Position numbers and translations under genes: made by a program. DNA of 64,000 bases from Hofstenia miamia (Eukaryota; Xenacoelomorpha; Acoela; Hofsteniidae): positions 243,868 to 307,867 of the forward strand of contig CABFPE010000350.1 in NCBI GenBank assembly GCA_900660155.1, read 5' to 3'. Under the pieces are notes generated by a model. That model worked only from the letters and a program-made list of their open reading frames with translations. It had not been told where the DNA came from and made no database searches. Numbering within the stretch: position 1 is the stretch's first letter; every line of letters starts with the position of its first letter. Below, piece after piece: positions 14,701 to 29,500 of this stretch.

Positions 14701-17700
14701 TTAAGATTTCCCAATGTATTATGTATTAATGGAATGTACTGCTATCTGTAATTTTTTCTCAAGATCATTTTTTTCTTTGGGCGGCAGTTTAAATCTTGAA
14801 AGTGTGTCAGTGAGAAACATCTGTTTTCCTGGTTTATATTTGATTTACAGTGATGGTACTTTTGGACTACTACAAAAAGTCATGCAACACTCAGAAGACA
14901 TTGATAATGGCTTGTGTTGTAAAATCTCAAGCAGTTTGTGGTGTGATTCAACAGTTACAGATCGTGCATATGTGTATTGATGGAAATGCGTATATGCATA
15001 AGTAATAGCTAAAAATTCTTTTTTTTATTTGCAAGTAGTTTTCTTCAGTCTTGATCATTGATCTCCCTGCATAGACTACTGATCTGTTTTCCTGAATTAA
15101 GCATGCTCTAATAGCTGATTTTGATGCATCAGTTTGTAAATGCTTTAGAACTGGATCTGACATTGAATTTTCAAGCAAGCTATTAATGACACTCTCTTGT
15201 TGTTGATCCAATGAAAAGGTGAACCCTTCTTTAACAAGTGTCTTAAGTAGTTATTTTTGCGTAATTTGGTATAAATTTAGATACCCAGAAGTCTTTGTAG
15301 AGATTGCTTGTCACTTGATTTTGCATACTTCTTAATCACTTCAATCTTTGCTTAGTCAGGATGAAACCCATTATCATTATTTATAAGAAATCCCATGTGC
15401 TTAACTGTACTTATTTTTAACTGGATTTTTCGTTTATTTAATTTGATAATTACTTCCAATACATGCATTAAACCTGCTTTAAGTGTTTCGACACACTCCT
15501 CTTTCATATTGGTTGCAATATAACTATGTTGTCATGTTTAGCTATGACATTCTAAATACTTCTGAATTCTTTATCAATCGTACTATTCAACTTGTCAGAT
15601 GCTGATGCCAATCCAAAAGGGAATCTGTTCCAGCAATACCGACCAAAGGGAATACTAAGTGTCCATAGCAAGGCTGATTGTTGCGAGAGGAATGTTCCAG
15701 TAGCAATTTTATAAATCTAAAACTGTAAAATACCATTTCCCATAGAAAAATGTTCAAAGCCTGGCGTTAGACGGTGGATAATGGTATTTGCGATTGATCT
15801 GCTGACTTAAAGTCTTAATTCACCGTTTGATTTTTCTACAACGACCATACTCCTGATCCCGACCCATAACGTTGCTTCATCTACCTTTGAGATAATCGCA
15901 GTTTCTTGGAGCTCTTTAAAGTTGATTTTCAGTCTATGTATTAATGAAAAATGGTGTTTTCTTGGCGGATGCATTATTGGTTTTGCAGATGGATCTAATG
16001 GTATCTCATATATATCTTCAAGTCTTCACAATTAAAAAATACATCTTCTATTCTTTTTTCGAGAAAATATCTCGTATCAGCCCAAATGCACTCTGCATAT
16101 TTATTGCTTGCGGGGCCGAATCTGAAAAGCACAGGCGTCCCTTGAAGTTTTGATTGAATTTATTTCATTGCATTGTGAGCTCATAAACAGAACACCTAGT
16201 ATTCCTGATTTCATCAATGTTTCCAGACCTAGGATGGTTTTAGTGTCTGTAGGTACAACTAAGAATTTTGCTAAGACTTTGAGCCTATTTCTTCCAATAA
16301 TGATTGGCAATTTTACTTCACCACTAATTGGAATGGTTTGGCCTCCATAACCAGTAAGCTTACCATTTGATAGATACATTTGAAATTTTCTCTTTGTCTT
16401 TAACTCAATTTCTTAAGAAGTTTTTGTGGTACTACATTACACTGAGCTCCCATGTCGACTTTGATATTAAATGGATAATTTTGAATCAAAATTGTATTTG
16501 TAATGTCTTTTTGCTTAGAAGCTTTTGGCTTAAACCAATGAATCACATCACATTCATAGTTTGATTCACTTCCACTTGTAGTCTCTTCTTGTTCACCCAG
16601 CTGGACTAATTCTCTATCTTTGTGGTAACAATATGAATTTCTCTGAAGATGGGCTTGACACTTAATTGCAAAATGGTTTGAATTGCCACATTTTGGGCAA
16701 ATTTTCCCAAATGCAAGACAGTTTTTTCGTTTTTTAATTGTTTTAAATGCTCAGTGGTTTCTTCAGCCGCACTGCAGAACTGAGTTGTTTTGTAAAGATT
16801 AACGTTGGGTTCCTTTAAAAGTCTTTCCTGAAGACATATTTTGTACTGAGAATATAATTCTGTCTCTAATAAGGCTGTCTTCCAGTTGTCCGAAGTTACA
16901 TTGCTTTGCTTGGGCTCTTTTCAAATTTACGTATTGATCAATGTCAAGGTTTGATTTTGCTAACTTGAAAAACTGATGTCATTCAAACACCTCATTGGTG
17001 CCTCTTTTGAAGTAATCATCAAAGTTTGACACAACATCACTGAATCTGCTGTTGTCTTCTGTTCCTGAAAAGAAGTTTGTGCAAATTTCGTTGACAGCAT
17101 CTCCAAGGCAATGAAGTAAAATTCCAATTCGAACTTTATCAAATTTTTCAACTGCTTCAATAGCCTCCATAAAAAATATCAAATTCCGCTTCCATTTTAT
17201 ACACTCTGTAGCTATACTTGGACAATCAATATCAAGTGGAAAGGGTCTTAGCGCTTTTAAAGCCATAATCACTTTCACCATGTAAGATAAGGGTTTAAGT
17301 TAACTAATGTTTTATTAAGAATTTATATTATATATAGCAATTATTAGGGTGATGAATTAGTGATTATGTTGAATAATGTTATTGGACAATGACCTACCAT
17401 TTTTATTTTCTTTCGTTTAGCAGTTCCTCACAAATCTTGAATTTTTTCAATTACATTCATAATACAGATTTGTGGAAAATTTCCTATATGCATTGATTAC
17501 TAATACATTTATGTGGTAAAAACAATCTGTTTAGTGACTATAGAACTATATGTCAACCTCATAAACTGTCATTGGTACTTAAAAAGCTTTTGCATAACTA
17601 TGTGCTCCCATTGTGAAGAATATGTTTCGAGGAAGCAATTCGGACCCAACAACTAGTTTTTCAAAGCATTTGATTCAGGTTATTCTTCTTTTACACTATG

Positions 17701-17930
17701 TAACGATTTCAGAAAGCTTTCGACAAAGTACCCCATGCTTTACTAATCAATAATTTTACATCATTCCCATTTGATAAAAGGCTTTAATTACTTATTAACT
17801 CATACTTCTCTGATCATTTTCAGTTGGTTAATAGTAGTTACACAATCTTACAGTGCTAAAAAATAATACCAATCTAGTGAGCAACATAGAGTGAAATATA
17901 TGTCTCAAGAGGACAATATCATTAATAGAA

Positions 17931-17984
<54 letters not shown>

Positions 17985-20900
17985 ATGCATTCCGTGGTGG
18001 AAATTATAATGAACAAATATTGGAAAAACAGAGTCCAGTATTGGTTACAAAACCATTCCTTTGAATAGCAAACATTTGAATGTAAGTCAGAAAGTTGACA
18101 GATTTTTGTGTACTTGTTCTGTTTATATACTAGTCCAAACTGACAAAAGTGTTTATTAGTTAGGTGTATATATTTTCAAGGCAAATAGAAAACGGTAATC
18201 ATTGGGGTAATTGATCAAAGAGCTGTTATGTTCAGACAACAAGATTTAATTGAAATATAAACAAAGGCTTAAGAATTATAATACAATCTTTACAGTAATA
18301 TATGCACATTTACGTATATAAATTATGCAGACTTTAAAATTTAAATTAAGCTCATATTTTAAACTTTTTTTAAGTTTCATGGATATAATTATGAAATGCT
18401 ATGCCTGTTATATTCAGTCTCATCCCAATAAAAATTTATTTTTACAAAAGATGTATTTTTATAAAAATTGTAATTCAAATGTTTATATTTGTAGTTATCA
18501 GTCTGTTTTTTAGATTTTCATCAGTAATATAGCTTTGGAGAATACCCATTCATTGTTGGCTACTGAAGGTAGCGTGAAAAGAACAATTCACGCAGATTTT
18601 GATTACTTCGATTATAAACTCATTTATTACCTGAAGAACTAAAAGAATGGTAGTTTTCCATCTGTCGTGTTTAAAGATCACTCAAATTAATCGTTTAGAC
18701 CTTCTTTTCCATCTTTGACATCTACGGGATTCTGTCCATTTGCAAAAATGTAGTTGATAATGTTTCCTTAATTTTTGGTGGACTAAGCAGTGTTTCATCA
18801 TCGTTCCACAATGGTTAGCATTTCCTTGTTCTTCCTGGGATTGAATAGGGACACTTCAGATACGTTTTGAACCTGATTTGGTTGACCCTGATTCCTATCT
18901 TGATTTCCCTTGTAGAACTTCCGTATTCAGTAGAATGATATCTCTTACACTATATAGAAACACGACGATACGTCAAAATGATCTAAAAGCCATTTTTGTT
19001 TGCTTCATTATTCATTCAGCAAAAACACAAGCAGGTACACATACTTCCAATTATGATGATAATCTCATTGAATATGCTGTTAGTAGAAATTTGTCTTTAT
19101 TCAATAATTTTCGAATTTGAAACATCAGATATAAATATATTCTCAAGGAATGTTCCAGTGTTAAGTGTTCAATTAATTTCTCGAAAAATTACATTTCTTA
19201 ACACTACAGAAGAACCAAATGAATCAAAATTGACTCAAATTAAAATATTGTTTACTTGCGTATGCATCCATTAAAAACAACAGCAGGTATATACACCTCT
19301 GAAAATATTGATAATCTATTTGAATTTCCATAAGTAAAATTTTTTTCATTCTTTTATGTAATTTTTTCATTAAAATGCTACACGTAAAATGAATCTCAAG
19401 GAGTAATGATACTTCTAGTGTTAATTCCATGAATTTGCTTGGGTTACGTAGGGTAGAATTGTACCGACGTCTACATGTAAATCAATTATATAAAAGAAAT
19501 ATTTAGTACATTTTGAATGTATCATTACAATCCCGTGTGACGCAGAATATCCCAATTTTAATGATTGTTAAGATACCTCTCTTTGCTATAATTAGAGACT
19601 AATTAGTCTAGTATTGTTGACGAAAGTACCTCGAATTGCACTTGCTATCAGTAATGAAATGCAATTGAATTTGCAACAGAGAAAACCTCATGGTTTAATA
19701 TATGCGATATTCCCAATATGTCACAGGATCATTGGTATTCATTTTTCGAACAATAAACAAGCCAGTCCAAGAGTTCTCACAAAAAGGAAAGAAAAGTCCT
19801 TAGTTTCAGCATCTTCTCCAATCCCTTAATGACCCAAAAACCCTCGAAATAGAAAATGAAATGATCTCAAATTTATCAAATGAGCAATCAGATGTTATTT
19901 AACTAGTAATTGATTGCATGGAGGAATTTCGGCCCTGAAGTCGAAACTAGGGTAAATTCATACTAAATTGGAGTGGTCCATTTCGGATTGGAAAAGAGTT
20001 ACACTCTCGGATTAATAAATGATTAAACTTTATCCACGAAGGAGACAATATGTTCATTCACCTGATAAAATGGGTATTGCACAAAATAAAACAAAATTTG
20101 GACAGTCCATTATTTGGGGAGTAATCCGGAGTGATGGAAAAACTAGTTTGGTGTAATCGTTAAGTCAATGCAATTAGATATCAGTAGATACTTTTACAAT
20201 AGCTTCCTCGACCATATACATTCCCGTCATTGCATTTTTCAATAAGATGTGGGAACGTGACATACAGCCCGGTTGATATCTACATGTATATTTTTGTATA
20301 ATTTTAATTTAACCTTGCCCCAATCTACCCATATGAGAATCCTGATCTTCGCTAGTTGAGAGCCTATCGAATATGCTAAGAAAAACCGTGTAAACTTAAC
20401 TTCATTAGATGAGTTCTGGAGTGTCACACAGGAAGAAGTTTTATGAATCGCTGTCTAAGAGAATTACTAATATTATTAGTGACAAGGGTCAAAGCATTGA
20501 CGCGTAACATCTTCCTAAGTTTAATCCAAAAAGTACATAAAAAACAAAACTTAATAACATTTAAGCTTTATCTTTTTATTAATAAATATTTTTGGTGCAA
20601 CGACTTTCGTTTGCATAGTTCAATTGAGGGTGCAATTATAAATTGATCATCACTACATACAGTAGCAATTTCGTTGTCTATCGAACTGCCATTCGCCTAT
20701 AATGCTATGCAAGTTGTTGAATTAACTTGTGAAGACGATTAGAAGGATAGGATTGTAGGGCACTGCAAATATTGGATATAAATAATAAATTCCAATTCAA
20801 ATACAAGGATTCGAAAATTCTATACTTGGTGCAGTGTAGTTCCGGATATAGAAATTCATAGGCAAAAATAATTCTGTATGAAGTGTGTAAACATTAGCAG

Positions 20901-22727
20901 TCGAAAAAGAGGATGGGGGTAGGTTCAGAAGTTGCAAAACATGTTTTGCAATAGAAATTATTACGTAAGATATATTATATTCGCGATTCAATGGGAACAT
21001 GTTTTTCTAAGAATATACATATTTTATCCTATGGAATTCCTATAATCCACAGCATGTGTTATTATAATAAAAGTGAATATATGCAAATTATTTATCTGGT
21101 ATTAAAAATATATGTGCGTAGACAAGCGGATCAAAAAATTCAAATGCTTAGTACTGAATGGATAAATATTGTTGCTTGAGAAGTTTCTGATTGTGCTCAG
21201 ATGGTGTTATTCAACCATTAATCATATAGGTTTGATTTATGCAACTGGGCAGCCATGATTAATTTGACAGTAATTGAGCGGTGGAAGAGAAAACAATCCC
21301 CATGTTGCCGAGCATAAACTGGTCACTTGTCAAAATTTATCCCATATCCATTTTCCCCTTCTAGTAATGGTAAAACAAATTTTCAACACTTTTATCTTTC
21401 GCAACGTATTATTTCTATATACTGAGCATTCCTACAAAACATTGTACTAGTCTTTTTTCCTACCTGCTTGCTAATAAACAAGTGTTTTCAAAAATTGACA
21501 TCTCTACATGTCAGGAAATTTCTTAGAAACTGGATTTTCTGAAGCAAGAATGGCCTGGTAAATTCATTGAATTTTGTGGGTTTCTAAAGATATAAAAATG
21601 AAACTTTTGCACTTTTTGAGTTTTAACATGTGATGTCTCATTGGATTTCATCTACTTTTTTAGTAAGCTATTCCAAAGTTTTAATTACATAAATATATGT
21701 ATATTTATCGAATAATAACAAATTAATATATAAATATATAAAATATTTTTAATGTGAAAATCAAGAATTGGTCATATGCTTAGCATTCTTAACAGTCTCT
21801 TATTAGAAATTGGACTAGCGTAAAAATCCAGGGTTTTGGGGTGGCCACATAAGAGGCCCAAACTAGAAATGTGCGAGGTAGACTTTTTCAAAACTTATGG
21901 CACCGCAACATTATTTGGCTATTGCATACGAAACTCACCGTCGTATATCGCAATGGCTCGAAATCTTATTTAGATTAACAACTTTTACTGCTAAAAATTC
22001 TCTTCATCTAAATTGCAAATTTCATTAATACTTAATGTGTATATTTTTTATAAAATAGTTAATATTGGTATTTTTAATATTGATGTTTTCTTATTCACAA
22101 TGTACTTTTTTTGACCAACGATGCACCGCACCGCGGTATTGCGTGGTGTACCACACAGCGTACATATTTTATCCCAAACTCATTAATGCTAAGAACTCGA
22201 ACTTGATTGAGTTCGTAAAACTCGATCGGAAAAACTCGGAAAAAAATCATTAAAACTCGAATTCGATCGAAAATCCACTCGAAAATACCGTAAAAATTAA
22301 TTTTATTTAAATATCAGTTTCTTTTATAAATCGCAAATATTTTTTTTACCTCACGAAGCTTGAAATAACTGTAAAATATATATTTTTTTGCTCTAAAAAA
22401 CTCGATCTAACTCCGAATTTTTTTCTAAAAAGATTAGATTACAATATACATCTCTATACATTTTCTCCATTTTTTGAAAATTATGGGAATAATTTTTCAT
22501 TAACATCAAAATAAAAAAAATGAAATATTAAGATTCAAATGATAATGAAATTTGCAAAAATTAGTGCAATAAATGATAAGGGAAAGTTACTTAATAGATA
22601 AAACTGAAATTAAATATAAATCATTTTAAACATGATCATAACATTCTTTGCAAATTTTATTAATCCCGTTTTCCTAGTGTAGCGAAATAGTCTAACTTAA
22701 TAAGAGTTTTTTGTAATTGCTTAAAAT

Positions 22728-22761
<34 letters not shown>

Positions 22762-23006
22762 TGTATAGAATATGCAGAAAAGTTAAACAGTAATAAGGTT
22801 GATTTAAGGTTTCGGACAGAAGTGTACAAGAGAAGGTCTAGAATACTCTATAATTCTGATAATATATTGATATAAAAAATATACATAAATATTATATATC
22901 CTTCTTTTTTCACATTTGAAAATTTTACACCTTAAATTTCATTGCTAGAATTTATATTCTGCAGATTTCAAAATATCAACTATAAAACCAATTAAATAAA
23001 TATAAA

Positions 23007-23052
<46 letters not shown>

Positions 23053-26000
23053 GGTGGCAAGTACCTAGGTATCATTATCGGCCAGTCGCTGTTTTCGTAT
23101 TTGCTATGTCTACTGGTGTAACCAGATATTTGTAAATATTGTAGTGAGAATAATTGTATATAAACAATTGAAACAATTGTAAAGAGAGAATTAGTTAGAA
23201 TTCGTTCTAATGTTCGTGCACCTCCGTGCACTCTACTGATGTCACAATATATATATATATATATATATATCTACCAACATTAATTATTTTGTATTCACAA
23301 TATCAAGTCATTATTCTTTACTACTAAGGTTTAAGATTAAATCTGAATAAACTGCATTCATCGTGCTCAAATTTTTATTTCTCAGATAAGTGGCTCCTCA
23401 AAACAATTGAAATTATTTTTAGAACTATATCAAATTACTACAGAATTCATTGTCAACTGAGGATATCATTTCCCACAGGAAATTGCTTCACAACTCAAAA
23501 CTACTTTCAATTAACATGCAGGCTAAAATTTCAAAAATACATTATTTTAAATTAGGTTAGCAAGATCAAATAAAAACCACTGTCAAAACTCATTTATCTC
23601 AATATCGTTGATTCATAAACAACAATGCTGACGTGGATCACTGGAATGTAGCAAGGAGTCAATCAAAGTTAGCCTTAGACTGCCAATTTTTTTGAAATGT
23701 TGATGGCTTCTTGAAATAAAATTTAAACGTTTATAACTTACTAACTACTAAACTTATCCAAAATCTGAAAGCTGAAAGTTTCACAGGATAGAGGGATTCC
23801 CAGTTAGCCTTGGGAGTGGGTACCCCCAAAAGAACATGTGATGCGGTGCGTGCTGAGATTTTTGGCTTGTGTGAAATTCAGTAGATATTTATGGGTCATT
23901 CTAAAAATTATCACACCATAAACTTTAAGAAATTGCGTTAGTGAACATGACTATGCTGAAGATAGTAATTAAAGGGTAAAATTTTACTATAATTTTATGC
24001 ACATAAATACATATTAAAATATACATAAAACCCTTGGTGTCTATAAATAGTTGCATTGAATTATTTGGTAGCTTTGTCAAAAAATTTTCTTGTGAGGAGC
24101 CGAGGGACAAATATTTATTCCTGGCGTGGGAATTGTGCTGTGGAGTTGCAGACATGTTTTGTAGTGTAGTGTGAGTTGGGGTCCATAAATGTCACCAAGC
24201 AGCAAGCCTGGCAATTCCTTTTCTTTTTTTATGTTCTAAAACACATCTAATCGCTGACCACAATGGGTTTGGAAGGGGTTTTTGACCTCCTGATTACCTC
24301 AGCACTAAAAATGAAGACAAATTGAAACTTTTTAAAAAAAACTGGAATTTTCAAATACTTCAATTGCACATTGCACATTAGAACAAATTTTTGATATTAA
24401 GTTCGAGCATTTTTACCAATAGATAGGCTCATATTTTATGATTTCCAAATTTCATACTAGGTTTGTTAAAGATTCCTTGAAATTATTTGTCATTTTAAAA
24501 GGCAATTTCAGGCCTTTAGAAGAATGTTGCCGGAGAAATGAATCAATTTAAGTTTTAACTGCTTTTTGCTATTTTAAATATACTATGTACTAGTTAATTA
24601 GTGAAACTAAGTATGAATTTGTGCCTAAGACTACTTATATTAATGCCACATCATATTGCTGAACATGATAAAGTAATGGTTTAAATAAATTCCACTAGCA
24701 CAAAAGTTATTGTAAACTTTCAAATTGCTTATGCAAACGGATAAATTTGATGCAAAGTTTTCTTTGTTTTCAGTTCAATTAATATAATAGCAGTCTCTGA
24801 CTGCACTTAATAAGTATTAAACAATTAGAACAAATTGATTTCAACATCTGATAATACATTAATTTCAGAGAATTAAAATATATATTAGGGATGCGAACCT
24901 TTAATGTATAATTCACTTATTTCTGTATCTCTAAAGCTATAGGTAGAAACCAATATAATCGTTTGATCTTTTTGATTGGGTAAACTAGATTAATTTTATT
25001 GTTAAGATAAATGAGATTGTCCATTTTAAGAAGATTGATTCATTTTAGACAACGAAAAATAACCATAGCTTAAAATGATAAAAAAATGCGATATCCATAC
25101 TATTTTAGTATCAGGTTTGGGCAAAAAGTTGCCCAAAAAGGGACCTAGAAAGATGACACTGTTCAAAGGAAATAATTTCGGAATTTAATCATGTAGAAAT
25201 TCTATTAAAATAATGCAATTTTTCAAATTTTTTAATTAATTCTAGTGTGAATATATATATATATATATATTATATATACATATATATTAGGGTGTGACTA
25301 TTTCAATTTTTACATGACGAGATTTTGGCTTAAATTTCAAAAAATATAAGTTAGATTGCTTCACGAAAACATTCGTGTTTTTTAAAAAAATGATTGACAG
25401 TATAAATACATACTATGATTTCGCAATCAACACAATATTTATTATTTTTGTATGTAAAGAGGTTTAGTTAAGTGTTAATTATTTAGTATTATAATCACAT
25501 ACAATGCAAGTGCTGCAAACATTGCCAAGCCCAATTTAAGCATAAAGAAATCTGCAAGAGAATGCAAATTTTTCAAAGTTGAAAGACTAAATATTGCAAA
25601 TTTAATGGTTGACATCAAATATTTTTGAGGTTGGTTGTAACATATGCTCTTGGGCTGATTGGAACGCATTCCATCAAACGCCATTGAACATTATTTAACA
25701 ATAGTTCTTGTATATTTTGATTACTCATAACCTCAAACTTAAGGATGTGTGCAATTTCTAGTACTAAACAAGCGCTTGCTCTTGTTAGGCACACTTAGGA
25801 TGCGCTGGGCAATTAAGTTTTCCTAAAGACTATTTTTACACTATATTTCTTATAATATTTTCTACTTGTTTTATTATATATACTTAGCTATTATTTTAGG
25901 TCTGACTTAAAAATGGATAACTTTTTCCAACCAACCAACTCCAAAAATTGGGGCATGATACAACAGCGTAAGAATTTGCATTCTCAATTAGAAAAAACAA

Positions 26001-26548
26001 GGGCTTAACGAAAATTGTTGTATTTTATCATTTAAATCTTATAAAAGAGAAATCCTTTGATTCACGTATTATAAAAATCCAAATATTTTTAGCTTCAAAT
26101 GTAAGAATGTTTATAAAATCCGGTTCAACCTACCTTGGTCTCCTCTCCTATATCTTTGTTATGTTTGGATTAAACCGTGAACTTTTTAAAGTTTTTTACT
26201 ATCAATTTTGCTTATTATATGTAGAAACTCATCCTAAGTCTGCATGCTAACTTTAGAATACAACATTTTCACACCCCAAATATTCATATACATGTATATG
26301 TATATATGCTTGAAGAAAAGTCTGAATGCTTTTTTTTGGCGAACAGTTTCGACATTCCAATATAATTTTCACGCATATAATAATTAACGAGCATTCTTAG
26401 AGCAAAATACTAACGAGCTAAAAATACGCAACAAATTATCTTTTAATATAGGTGAACGTTTCCTTTTTGAATATTCATCAGCCATTTTCATTAAGTTTGA
26501 TCAGTTTAGATTCTACACTAAGATGACCTCTCACATGATTTTCTACCA

Positions 26549-26594
<46 letters not shown>

Positions 26595-29500
26595 ATCTTA
26601 AGCTACCAAAATATTGATACAATTACATAATTTAATAAATGATATTTCACTTAAGTTTTCTGGCTAATTACATTATGAATGTTGAATTCTAGTGTTTTTG
26701 CTGAATGTGTAGGCTATAAATATCAAAATATGAATATTTTTGGGAAATCCATTAGGTTTTCACTGATAATTAAATAGACTCTAGGAAAATGATCCGAAAA
26801 CACCAGGGAATAGAGTGAAAGAACAAAGCTTTTAACTATATTGAATAGTGAAACGAAATGGGCATTAGGTCAGGTTAAACTCATTACATGTAGATTGATT
26901 TACCTTATAAAACAAAATGTCAGATAATGAAAATCCATTTTCAAACATATATTATTTTAGAAAATCAAAAGAAATATCACGTCACCTTTCTATTCCAAGA
27001 CATCGTAAAAAAGTTTTTAAGAAAAAGTCAGATTCCATCAAATTTATTATTTTTGTAGTTTTTCTTGCATTTTTTTCTTAAAGATATTTTCAAGCTTCTA
27101 CAGGCAAATACTCATCACAGATCTATATTGAATTATGTTAAATCCACTACGATACATAGATGTGTTCAATGCTTTTTTCAATTTGATCTTATTCACATTC
27201 GAATTTACACCAAGTAGATTCCTTAATAATAAAACAAAATATAAAAAATATTCTTTATCAATTACATCTAAACATTATGTTTATCCAAAAATATTTTTGA
27301 AATTGATCGTCTGCATTTACAAAAACATATGAGCCATCCAAATTGTAAGTTGAATTATTTGGTACACTCGAGCCAAACTGCACTAGGTTTCTTTTATATT
27401 ATAACTTCTCTGTGATTATCTCAATACACAATTTAGTGTGTCTTGCAATTTAAATCAAATTTCTGTTTGAGAATTCATCTCGCATGAAATAGGTTTTAAA
27501 TTTTAAACTTCACGTGTGTTGATGATAATATTGGATTGAACGTTTAAAATTGGTGCATTTTATTACATGACTCTGATTAAGACCCTTTCGTTGAACTATC
27601 ATTTAGTGTTAAGAAACGCTGCATTGTTATCGATTTTCGCAACAGATAAAGTGTTTTGTTTATAAGATTTTATACTAAAAATACCATAAATAACATTTAA
27701 GAAGAAAAATATTCTGACTTTGCCATCTGCCTTACTTGGAATAATACCTTTAATATCTATATTTGGTAAGATTCTTTTATAGATTACAAACTCTCCGTAT
27801 AATCATAATAGTTCCAATGTGCGATCACTGTATTATTTCAGCTATCATTCTATTTGGAAACATATTGAAAGCGTAAATATTAAGAACGTTGATTTAAGAA
27901 TGATATTTAACGTGAGATGAATAATGCATTTAACAAAGTTGAAGTGATTTTAAGAGAGAGAATGTTGACACCTGGAATAGTGTAACACATGGAAATAATT
28001 GGGATAATGGCGTGAAAGTCTGATTGAAAAGCACAGTAGATTTGCTAAAAAAATGAAATAAGCAAGCAGATGATAATGGGTATGCTAAACTTCATACCAG
28101 TGTTGTAGACTGTGAAAGAAAGAAACCACAATGGGTGCCTCGATGAGTACATGTACATGTAATTATACTTTAAGAAAATTCATAAAATTGTCTATAGCAT
28201 TAAAAACTTTCTAGTGAGATTTAGTGATCTAAGGCCTAGTTAAGAGATGAGAGACCTCATAATATGTATCCAGCATCCATATCACTCTTCAAAGAAATGA
28301 AAATTTTACTTTTATGTGTTTGTTGCGTTTTCGTAAGTAAGTCCATACATTTATATTTTTTGGATTAAAAACTATCATAGTCCCACATCATACAATGACA
28401 TGATTGACGTGATCAAGAAGGCTTAGGTACAGAAATTGCCCACAAACTAAAAGATAATTGCTCATGTGAACACCTTGCTGTTGTCATCTGGCTGTGTGCT
28501 TGGTACAAAAGGTGGACAAGAAAATACTGATTAGACTTTATGACTAGTTAGAATTGTTCTTATGCTGTTTTAGGTGTTCTCGTGCAATATAGTTAGTTTA
28601 AATATAAGTTTTCTTAAGTATTTTCCTATATTTTTTTTGAATGGCCAATGAATTACGCGACGACTGTACATCATTTTTATTGGCAAAGTATGTAGAAACT
28701 TTCCTAGCAGTGCTAAACCATATTCATTTGAATGTTACTGGTACTAATATGTAAACAAATGAATCCAGATACTAGTAAGACCGTTTACACGAGGCGGATG
28801 ATCCGGTAAAAAGCTAATGATGCGCTAGCCGCATTAAGAGAGTCTACACGAGCTCCGCTTTAGTAGCCGCATTTTCGTGATATAATTGCTCCTCCGCATA
28901 TAGCCGTGATGGATAAACAACTTGTCAATCATTTTGTTTACTTTTTACAATTGTGATTCCCTTTGTGCCTTCTACGTAACCAATTAGAATTGACCAAACT
29001 AAATATATTTTACTAAAGCGGAGCACGTCTAAACCCGGTTAATAAAATCTATTTAAAAAATAATTTTGATCAACAAATGGTGCCGTATTGGCTACTACGC
29101 CGAATTTAGCTGCTCCGCATCTCGTGTAAACGGGGAAACTTTCGTTGAGCGGTGTACAATTAAGTGGACATAGATACTAAATGTATTAAACTAATCATTG
29201 TCTTTTTTAAATTTGGGGCCATTATTGTAATAACTCGCAAGCATATTATAGCTCAAGTCAAAAAAGTGTCCACTTTTTAAAATTTGACTATCATTATCGA
29301 AATTACTAGATGGCACTGATACAATTAATAGTTCAAAATATTGCCAAATACCAGTGGCGTGCAGTGCACATATTAATGGGGGAAGCGGAATATGATATAA
29401 TTATAAAATTTATATGTTTTTATTGCACATGTTGCATATAACTTTAATTTCAAGCATATAAATCAGTATCTAACAAATTTACCAAATAATATAAATATAT

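Noticed and set aside
25475-25684. 69-codon minus frame with a hydrophobic tail
   Set aside because: One possible membrane segment is not enough; no homology, promoter or splice context.
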